DNA of 14,102 nt from an uncultured Prevotellaceae bacterium (GTDB lineage: Bacteria > Bacteroidota > Bacteroidia > Bacteroidales > Bacteroidaceae), in contig CAMHPM010000009.1 in assembly GCA_946187025.1 (NCBI GenBank), positions 1 to 14,102 of the forward strand, in the 5' to 3' direction. Shown in pieces: positions 5,454 through 11,510 of the stretch (its first letter is position 1; each line of letters starts with the position of its first letter). The notes under the pieces were generated by a model. The model was given only the letters and a program-made list of their open reading frames with translations. It was not told the origin of the DNA and searched no databases. The translations under genes were made by a program, and so were the position numbers.

Positions 5454-7382
5454 CTATTCTGCAGCATCGAGAATCTTGATTTTCTCTTTAATCTCCTTCA
5501 GGTCAGCGCGTAGTTTTTCAACTTTGTGATTGAGTTCTTCAACCAAACTGTTCGACTTGCTGCCTTTTGAGAAATTGAGGAAACCGAGGTTGTTCTCGTA
5601 TGTCTTGATTTCCTGCTGCAGTATTTCGGATTGATGAACAAGACGCTCGCGCATCTTGTCGCCGCTACCTGATGTGATTGTGCTCTTGAAACGTTCTACA
5701 CGCTGGCGTGAAGCAGTTTCGCCAAGATAGTCGTATAGACGGTCCATCTGCACTCGCAGTGCCTTATATACCTTGTCTTTTTCCTTGAACGGCACGTGTC
5801 CGATTTCATTCCATTCGGCTTGTGCGTCTTTCAGTTGCTGACGAAGGTCGGTGGTTTCTTCCGGCACGATTGCTGCCAACCGGTCAACGATTGCTTGCTT
5901 CTTCTGCAGGTTCTCGGTTTGTTCGCCGTGCTGCGATGATGTTGCAGCTTTCTTTGCCTCGAAGAATGCATCACATGCTGCATTGAATCGTGTCCATAGT
6001 TCGTCGCTATACTTGCGCGGTACGGCTCCGATGGTCTTCCACTCTTTTTGCATTGCTACGAGCTGGTCGGTAGTGGCCTTCCAGTCTTGGCTGTCGCGCA
6101 GCGCCTCTGCCTTTTCAACCAGTTCGCGTTTCTTGCGGAGGTTGTCGCTCTGGTTTTCACGTATGCTCTTGAAGAATTCCGACTTGCGGGTGAAGAATGT
6201 GTCACATGCAGTGCGGAAACGCTCGTATATCTTTTGGTTCATCTTCTGCGGAGCGAAACCGATGGTCTTCCATTTGGCTTGCAGTGCAGTTATCTTTTCT
6301 GTCATCTCGTTCCAGTCGGCAAATGTCTTGAGCGAGTCGAGGTCGTAGCCTTCAATGATTTCGCAGATGGCTGTTTTCTGGTCGAGGTTGTTGTTCTCTT
6401 CTTCCTTGCGTGCCTCGAAATAGTCTTGGTGGCGCTTGTTGATGATGGTCGATGCTGCTTTGAATCGTCCCCACACTTCCTCTCTCAGTTCACGGCTTAC
6501 CGGTCCGGTCTCGCGGAATTGCTGGTGCAGGTTCTGCAGCTGGCGGAAGGCTTCAATCACATTCTTTTCGTCGGTGAGGCGTTCGGCAGCTTCGCAGAGT
6601 GCGAGTTTCTTTTCGAGATTCTTCTTGAAGTCGTAGGCGCGGAATTCGTTGTTGAGCTTGAGTGTGTCGTAGAACTTCTCTACATTCACCTGATATGTCT
6701 TCCAGAGTTCGGTTGCCTTCTCTGCCGGCACTTCTTTCAGGCTGTTCCATTCTGTCTGCAACTCGCGGAATGTGTTGTATTCCTTGTTCACATCGTCGGG
6801 AGTTTCGAGCATTGCCTTTATCTTTTCTATTATCTGCACCTTGCGCAGGTAGTTCTCTTCTTTCAGTTTTTCGAGTGCTTCATGCTGTGCTGCGCGTTTC
6901 TGGCGGATGATGGCAAAGAGGTCTTTGAATTGTTGCTCCAGTGGTTCCACTGCCGGTTCGTATGATTCGGGATCGCCTCCGTTGTCGGTGAATTGCTTGA
7001 ATGCTGCTTCTGCTTCAGTCTTCAGTATCCGATAGAAGTGGCTTTTCAGGCTGTCGGCCTCTTGGCGTTCGATTTCGTCATCGCTCTCGGCCAGTTCTTT
7101 GAGACGTGCTATAATCTCTTCTTTTGTCTGTGCTGCAACAGGTGCTTCTTCGGCTTCTGCAGGTGCTTCTTCAGCTTCAGCAGGTGCTTCCTCTGCTTCC
7201 GCAGGTGCTTCCTCTGCGGTTGCGGGTTCAGCTTCGGTCTCTGTTGGTGCTTCCTCGGCTGGCGTAGGTGGCTCTTCTGTTGGTTGAGGCGTCTCTACGT
7301 CTGGCTGTGTAGTTTCTGCGGTCACCTGAGTTACTTCCTCTTGTGGTTCGGCTACAGGCTCCTTGTTTACGTTTTCTTCCAT
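5454..7382 (-). CDS. DUF349 repeat protein with acidic repetitive N-terminus
   Basis: This is a 642-aa, probably cytoplasmic, largely alpha-helical protein of unknown function; there is no signal peptide or membrane segment. Residues 1-85 are a disordered Pro/Glu/Ala/Thr-rich stretch that includes perfect APAEAEE repeats. From about 160 there are five DUF349-type units, each with the hallmark W..(I/L)G..P core: WNSLKEVP (212-219), FRETGPV (289-295), WKTIGFAP (371-378), WKTIGAVP (448-455) and WNEIGHVP (524-531). Between them lie motifs such as LWTRFNAACDAFF (462-474). The last 60 residues (about 580-640) are a predicted coiled coil rich in K/E/L. It is the last gene of the rsfS-ftsH-cdsA run, 33 nt after cdsA, behind an A-rich leader (AAAAAAACCAAATAAAAAC). 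I do not assign a function. Confidence 0.88.
   Translation of the reverse strand: MEENVNKEPVAEPQEEVTQVTAETTQPDVETPQPTEEPPTPAEEAPTETEAEPATAEEAPAEAEEAPAEAEEAPAEAEEAPVAAQTKEEIIARLKELAESDDEIERQEADSLKSHFYRILKTEAEAAFKQFTDNGGDPESYEPAVEPLEQQFKDLFAIIRQKRAAQHEALEKLKEENYLRKVQIIEKIKAMLETPDDVNKEYNTFRELQTEWNSLKEVPAEKATELWKTYQVNVEKFYDTLKLNNEFRAYDFKKNLEKKLALCEAAERLTDEKNVIEAFRQLQNLHQQFRETGPVSRELREEVWGRFKAASTIINKRHQDYFEARKEEENNNLDQKTAICEIIEGYDLDSLKTFADWNEMTEKITALQAKWKTIGFAPQKMNQKIYERFRTACDTFFTRKSEFFKSIRENQSDNLRKKRELVEKAEALRDSQDWKATTDQLVAMQKEWKTIGAVPRKYSDELWTRFNAACDAFFEAKKAATSSQHGEQTENLQKKQAIVDRLAAIVPEETTDLRQQLKDAQAEWNEIGHVPFKEKDKVYKALRVQMDRLYDYLGETASRQRVERFKSTITSGSGDKMRERLVHQSEILQQEIKTYENNLGFLNFSKGSKSNSLVEELNHKVEKLRADLKEIKEKIKILDAAE
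7141..7224 (-). repeat. 21-bp tandem repeat inside the DUF349 gene
   Basis: Four head-to-tail 21-bp units (7141-7161, 7162-7182, 7183-7203, 7204-7224), each beginning GGTGCTTC on the plus strand, encode the seven-residue repeat APAEAEE on the minus strand; the unit at 7204-7224 is diverged (ATAEEAP). The DNA copies differ mostly at third positions, so the repeat is old enough to have drifted while the amino-acid pattern was kept. Copy number could vary between strains. Confidence 0.8.
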
Positions 7383-7415
7383 GTTTTTATTTGGTTTTTT
7401 TGGTTTGTTTTGTCT

Positions 7416-8297
7416 TTACAGGGTTTCCGTCAGTTGGTTGACGGTGTATATATATACTACAGCCATTGGTATTGCCATGAGGCTGCTGTCGAATCGGTCG
7501 AGCATTCCTCCGTGTCCAGGCAGTATGTGTCCTGAGTCTTTTATTTCGAGTTTGCGCTTGATTTGTGACTCAACGAGGTCGCCCCATGTCCCGAACACTG
7601 TTACTACGGTTGCCAGTCCGGCCCATGCAAGGCGGTTGGCCATGGCATTTTCCTGATTGAAGTCGGGGCAATATGTTGCGATTATTTGTGATACGGCTAT
7701 TGCCATGACGAATGCTCCGATGCAGCCTTCCCATGATTTCTTGGGCGATATGCGTGGGAAGAGTTTGTGTTTGCCCAGCCACGAGCCGAAACAGTATGCT
7801 GCCGAGTCGCCGGTCCAGATGAAGATGAAGACAGAGAGTGGGAACACAGGGCTGTAAATTGATGCTTGTCCGCCGCCGGTGAATGTGACGGCAATGAACG
7901 ACAGTGTGTTCAGGAGTGCGAAGGGCAGGGCGATGTAGAGTTGCGACATCATTGTGAATGCCCAGTTGTGCAGCACGTTGTTGTCTTTGAGGTATAGCTC
8001 GGAGATGAGCATGTAGGCCAATGTGAGCAGGTATGGTATGAATATCTCTGAGCCGCAGATGTTGGCGTTGAATGCCAGTATTGCTCCGAACAGATATACT
8101 GATGCCACGGTTGTGATGAATCGGTTGACCTGGCAGTTGAGGCGGTTGTTTATGATTGAGCAGAACTCCCAGGTTGTCATTGCTGTTATTATGGCAAACA
8201 GGATGGCATATGACATTGGATGCCACATCATGCAGCCAACGATTATGGCTACGAATGCCAGTCCTGTGATGGAGCGTATGATTAGGTTTCTTTTCAT
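7416..8297 (-). CDS. cdsA: Phosphatidate cytidylyltransferase (CDP-diglyceride synthase)
   Basis: This integral inner-membrane enzyme makes CDP-diacylglycerol from phosphatidic acid and CTP, the branch point for phosphatidylethanolamine and phosphatidylglycerol synthesis. The 293 residues hold about eight hydrophobic segments, starting with residues 10-40. The C-terminal half carries WTGDSAAYCFGSWLGKHK (161-178) and SPKKSWEG (184-191), then the full family signature from Ser244 to Asp270: SQIKRK, KDSG, PGHGGMLDRFD. All the residues of the signature that I can recall are present. It follows ftsH by 28 nt and precedes the DUF349 gene by 33 nt, so it is likely co-transcribed from the rsfS promoter. 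Confidence 0.96.
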   Translation of the reverse strand: MKRNLIIRSITGLAFVAIIVGCMMWHPMSYAILFAIITAMTTWEFCSIINNRLNCQVNRFITTVASVYLFGAILAFNANICGSEIFIPYLLTLAYMLISELYLKDNNVLHNWAFTMMSQLYIALPFALLNTLSFIAVTFTGGGQASIYSPVFPLSVFIFIWTGDSAAYCFGSWLGKHKLFPRISPKKSWEGCIGAFVMAIAVSQIIATYCPDFNQENAMANRLAWAGLATVVTVFGTWGDLVESQIKRKLEIKDSGHILPGHGGMLDRFDSSLMAIPMAVVYIYTVNQLTETL

Positions 8298-8325
8298 TCT
8301 GTGGTAGATGTGTCGGGTACTTTTG

Positions 8326-10758
8326 TCACCATCCGAAGAGGGTGTTCTCCTCTGTGGTTGGTGCTATCGGTTTGCTTTTCGATTGTTTTTTGCGTTTTGG
8401 CTTTGCAGCTTGTGCCGGCAGGTTGAGGTCGTCGAGCAGTTCGAATGGTTCCATGTCGTCGAGTGTACCGTTGTTTGTATCGTTAGTTTCGGCTGTTTCG
8501 GCTGTGGTGGTTGTGTCGGTTGTTTCGGCTGTGGTGTCGGTCCCGACGGTTCCGGTTGCCGTTTCGGCCGTGGCTGTTGCTTCTATGGTCTCGGTTGCTG
8601 TTGCTTCGAAGTTGGTCACTTTCAGTTCCTGGAACGGTTTCGGGTCTTTTGCCTCTTCTTCTCCGGCTGTTGCCGGTTGGTCGGTTTTCGGTTTTTGAGG
8701 TGTTGCCTGTGTTCCGTTCTTGGCTTTTTCGAGCACTGCATCGACTATTTTCTTGCGTATGAACTCTTCGTTCTCGGCGTTGTGATCCATCAGGTCGTCG
8801 CTTTTCCCGTTTTCCTCGGCATTGGCAGCGAGTATTTCTTCGGTGCGCGATATCCATGGGCGTTTGCCGAATATGCGTTCCACGTCCTCGGCATAGATCA
8901 CTTCGCGTTCGATGAGCAGTTGTGCCAGCTGTGCGTGTCCGTCTTTGTGTTCGTCGAGGATTTGCTTTGCGCGGGCATATTGTTCTGCGATGAGTTGCTT
9001 CACTTCTTTGTCAATCAGTTCGGCTGTGTGTTCGCTGTATGGTTTCGAGAACGAGTATTCGTCGTTGTTGTAGTAGCAGAGGTTTGGCAGCGATTCGCTC
9101 ATACCGGCGTATGCCACCATTCCGTATGCTCGTTTTGTAACCTTTTCGAGGTCGTTCATTGCTCCGGTCGATATGCGTCCGATGCAGAGTTCCTCGGCTG
9201 CGCGTCCGCCCAGTGTGGCGCATATCTCGTCGAGTATTTCCTCCTTGGTGGTTATTTGCCGTTCTTCGGGCATGTACCATGCGGCTCCGAGTGCTTGTCC
9301 GCGTGGCACGATGGTGACTTTTACGAGTGGGTTGGCGTATTGGCAGAACCAGCTTATGGTTGCATGTCCGGCTTCGTGTAGTGCTATTGCTCGTTTTTCG
9401 GCATCGGTCATCACTTTCGATTTTTTTTCCAATCCGCCTATGATTCGGTCAACGGCGTCGAGGAAGCATTGCTTGTTGACCCACGGCGAGTTGTTGCGTG
9501 CGGCAATGAGTGCTGCCTCGTTGCACACGTTGGCGATGTCGGCTCCTGAGAATCCCGGTGTCTGTCGTGCCAGTGTATCTACATCGACTGTCTCGTCTAT
9601 CTTTACTGGTCGCAGGTGTACGTTGAATATTGCTTTGCGCTCGTTGAGGTCGGGCAGGTCAACGTGTATCTGGCGGTCGAATCGTCCGGCTCGCAGCAAT
9701 GCCTTGTCGAGTATGTCGGCGCGGTTGGTTGCTGCCAGGATTATGATTCCGCTGTTGGTTCCGAATCCGTCCATCTCGGTGAGCAGCTGGTTGAGTGTGT
9801 TTTCGCGCTCGTCGTTGCCTCCTGTGTTTACCCGGTTGGCTCGTGCTCGTCCGATGGCGTCGATTTCGTCGATGAAGATGATGCACGGCGACTTCTCCTT
9901 GGCTTGTTGGAAGAGGTCGCGCACGCGGCTGGCACCGACTCCCACGAACATCTCGACGAAGTCGCTACCCGACATCGAGAAGAATGGCACTTCGGCTTCG
10001 CCTGCCACGGCTTTTGCCAGCAGTGTCTTTCCGGTTCCCGGAGGGCCGACGAGTAGTGCGCCTTTTGGTATCTTGCCGCCCAGTTCGGTGTATTTGGCTG
10101 GGTTTTTGAGGAAATCGACGATTTCGTGTACTTCGCGCTTGGCTTCTGTCTGTCCTGCCACGTCCTTGAATGTGATTCGGTCTTTGCCTTCGTCTTGTTC
10201 GAAGAGCTTGGCTTTCGACTTGCCGAAGCTGAATATTCCTCCGCCGATGCCTCCGCCTCCCATGCGGTTCATGATGAAGAACCAGAACATCACGAGTATG
10301 ATTATAGGTGCGGCTTGCAGCAGGATGTTCCACAGCATGTTGTCGTCGCGTTCGTAGCTCAGTTTTCCTTCGAACCGTCCGTTTGCTTTTGCTGAATCGA
10401 CGTGTTGTTCAAGGTTTGTCACCGAGCCGAATTCCACCTGCGGCACGCGTCGTGCTCCTGGTTCGGTGGCCACGTCGCCGTAGATGTAGCGTTCGCCGTC
10501 GGCCGACACGGCAAATCTCAGTGTCAGGTTGTCTTTGTTTACCAGTATTTCCTTCACGTAGCCGCTGTCCAGACATGCCTGGAAGTCGGTGTATGACAGC
10601 TGTTTCTGTTGTGTGTTGCCCGATTTTGAAAGGAATATATATGCCGCTCCGGCGAATAGCAGCAGGTAGAGCCATCCCAGGTTGAAGCGCGGGCGTCGGT
10701 TCTGTCCTGGCTGCTGATTGTTTTTCTGTCCCGTATTTGTAGTCTTCTTGTTTGTCAT
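8326..10758 (-). CDS. ftsH: ATP-dependent zinc metalloprotease FtsH
   Basis: This membrane-anchored AAA+ protease forms hexamers and degrades misfolded or regulatory membrane and cytosolic proteins. Start ATG 10756-10758 is chosen because any upstream start would read through rsfS in the wrong frame; it forms an ATGA overlap with the rsfS stop. Of 810 residues, 26-44 and 142-163 are membrane segments bracketing the periplasmic domain. Walker A GPPGTGKT is at 238-245, Walker B IIFIDEID at 293-300 (Asp297-Glu298) and the second region of homology ATNRADILDKALLRAGRFDR at 343-362. The zinc site is HEAGH at 461-465, with Asp536 in TGAMNDLEKVT as third ligand. The enzyme core ends near residue 640. 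The remaining 170 residues are an unusual Thr/Ala/Glu-rich tail followed by a Lys-rich patch (786-796) and the terminus NTLFGW. That tail makes the protein longer than the usual 640-720 aa. Confidence 0.97.
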   Translation of the reverse strand: MTNKKTTNTGQKNNQQPGQNRRPRFNLGWLYLLLFAGAAYIFLSKSGNTQQKQLSYTDFQACLDSGYVKEILVNKDNLTLRFAVSADGERYIYGDVATEPGARRVPQVEFGSVTNLEQHVDSAKANGRFEGKLSYERDDNMLWNILLQAAPIIILVMFWFFIMNRMGGGGIGGGIFSFGKSKAKLFEQDEGKDRITFKDVAGQTEAKREVHEIVDFLKNPAKYTELGGKIPKGALLVGPPGTGKTLLAKAVAGEAEVPFFSMSGSDFVEMFVGVGASRVRDLFQQAKEKSPCIIFIDEIDAIGRARANRVNTGGNDERENTLNQLLTEMDGFGTNSGIIILAATNRADILDKALLRAGRFDRQIHVDLPDLNERKAIFNVHLRPVKIDETVDVDTLARQTPGFSGADIANVCNEAALIAARNNSPWVNKQCFLDAVDRIIGGLEKKSKVMTDAEKRAIALHEAGHATISWFCQYANPLVKVTIVPRGQALGAAWYMPEERQITTKEEILDEICATLGGRAAEELCIGRISTGAMNDLEKVTKRAYGMVAYAGMSESLPNLCYYNNDEYSFSKPYSEHTAELIDKEVKQLIAEQYARAKQILDEHKDGHAQLAQLLIEREVIYAEDVERIFGKRPWISRTEEILAANAEENGKSDDLMDHNAENEEFIRKKIVDAVLEKAKNGTQATPQKPKTDQPATAGEEEAKDPKPFQELKVTNFEATATETIEATATAETATGTVGTDTTAETTDTTTTAETAETNDTNNGTLDDMEPFELLDDLNLPAQAAKPKRKKQSKSKPIAPTTEENTLFGW

Positions 10759-11123
10759 CGTTGGTTCTCTGATTTTTCTTCCATCACTATTTCTCCGTCT
10801 TCCCACAGGTGGTCGAGGTCGTAGAATTGCCGGCAGTCGGGTACGAAGATGTGTACCATGATGTCGGCATAGTCCATAGCCACCCAGAGGCAGTTGCGCA
10901 TTCCCTCTACAGCCAGCGGCCGTTCGTCGCACATCTCCCTCATTTTGTCACCCACACTTTCGGCAATGGCATGAACTTGCGTCGGGGTGTTGCCTTCGCA
11001 TATCACGAGGTAGCGGCATATCGTGTCGCCACATTTGCGGAGGTCGATTACTTTTGTTCCGTGACCCTTCTTGTCGTCTATTCCTTCCGCTATTGCCTTC
11101 AATTCTTTGTTTAGTTCTTTCAT
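10755..11123 (-). CDS. rsfS: Ribosomal silencing factor RsfS (YbeB/iojap family)
   Basis: RsfS binds ribosomal protein uL14 and blocks joining of the 30S and 50S subunits, damping translation under nutrient shortage. The 122-aa length is normal. Family landmarks are the KVIDLR strand (24-29), YLVICEGNTPTQVHAIAE (38-55), EGMRNCLWVAMDYADIMVHIF (73-93) and the terminal FYDLDHLW (100-107). It is the first gene of the run rsfS-ftsH-cdsA-DUF349; its TGA overlaps the ftsH ATG (ATGA), a typical sign of coupling. Its promoter (11142-11172) sits very close, leaving a leader of only about 10-13 nt. Confidence 0.95.
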   Translation of the reverse strand: MKELNKELKAIAEGIDDKKGHGTKVIDLRKCGDTICRYLVICEGNTPTQVHAIAESVGDKMREMCDERPLAVEGMRNCLWVAMDYADIMVHIFVPDCRQFYDLDHLWEDGEIVMEEKSENQR

Positions 11124-11141
11124 TCAAATGCAAATTTCCTG

Positions 11142-11172
11142 CAAAGATACGTAAATAGTGCGTAATTTCAAA
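11142..11172 (-). promoter_or_regulatory. Full Bacteroidota promoter for rsfS-ftsH-cdsA-DUF349
   Basis: On the minus strand TTTG (11172-11169) is followed by exactly 19 nt and TATCTTTG (11149-11142), matching the consensus TTTG-N19-21-TAnnTTTG at every fixed base. The -7 box ends 18 nt before the rsfS ATG. Confidence 0.8.
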
Positions 11173-11288
11173 ATAAATTTATATTTATTTTATCACAATT
11201 GTCGTGTCGGTGGCAGTTATATGCCCGAAAACGACGTGGCACATGACAACGGCCGCTATGCAGAGGCGGTGGATGTGCCGGTTTCTGC

Positions 11289-11344
11289 GAGTGCGCACTC
11301 TCGGGGTCGCGAGTGCGGACTCGCGACCTTGCGAGTGCGCACTC
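11289..11344. repeat. Triple-palindrome element, copy 2 (three 12-bp units, 22-bp period)
   Basis: Units lie at 11289-11300 (GAGTGCGCACTC), 11311-11322 (GAGTGCGGACTC) and 11333-11344 (GAGTGCGCACTC), again exactly 22 bp apart, with spacers TCGGGGTCGC and GCGACCTTGC. The folding is stronger than in copy 1. Outer units pair over 12 bp. Inside, GGTCGCGAGT (11305-11314) pairs perfectly with ACTCGCGACC (11319-11328) around a GCGG loop, separated from the outer stem by a 4-by-4 internal loop. The element is followed by ATTTTTGCG. Confidence 0.88.
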
Positions 11345-11442
11345 ATTTTTGCGCCGGTGCATTCATGTTTGACTGATAATGCCGTTTCGGCCGTGTTTTT
11401 CGACTTTTACGGCCTTCTTGCAGCGGAAAATAATTATATTAT

Positions 11443-11473
11443 TTTGTCGTGTCGGTATTAATGCGTAACTTTG
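11443..11473 (+). promoter_or_regulatory. Full Bacteroidota promoter for the TamB-like gene
   Basis: TTTG at 11443-11446, a 19-nt spacer and TAACTTTG at 11466-11473 match TTTG-N19-21-TAnnTTTG at all fixed bases. The -7 box ends 37 nt before the ATG at 11511, giving a leader of about 30 nt. Confidence 0.8.
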
Positions 11474-11510
11474 TGGGCGGAAACCGGCAGTTGGTATATA
11501 GCTGTAGAAA

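Larger units (their letters stand above)
11124..11510. other. Divergent intergenic region between rsfS and the TamB-like gene (387 bp)
   Basis: This region holds a complete promoter for each flanking gene (11142-11172 minus; 11443-11473 plus), an A/T-rich block at about 11163-11200, and the triple-palindrome element at 11289-11344 almost exactly midway between the two start codons. Short frames through it lack any recognisable protein features and cross the palindromes. Confidence 0.7.

Noticed and set aside
6048..6965. Open frame of 305 codons antisense to the DUF349 gene
   Set aside because: It is Leu/Val/Phe/Cys-rich with no domain pattern and no promoter, while the minus-strand frame has five clear DUF349 cores.
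8308..9381. Long open frame on the plus strand opposite ftsH (357 codons), and another at 9173-10357
   Set aside because: Both lie wholly or mostly over ftsH coding sequence; the first is Cys/Phe/Val-rich and the second Ser/Arg-rich, as expected from antisense of the codon use. The ftsH frame has all its catalytic motifs, so these are shadows.
10759..10932. Longer ftsH start at 10932
   Set aside because: The extra 58 residues are an Arg-rich out-of-frame reading of rsfS. Starting at 10758 gives the normal FtsH N-terminus and an ATGA overlap.
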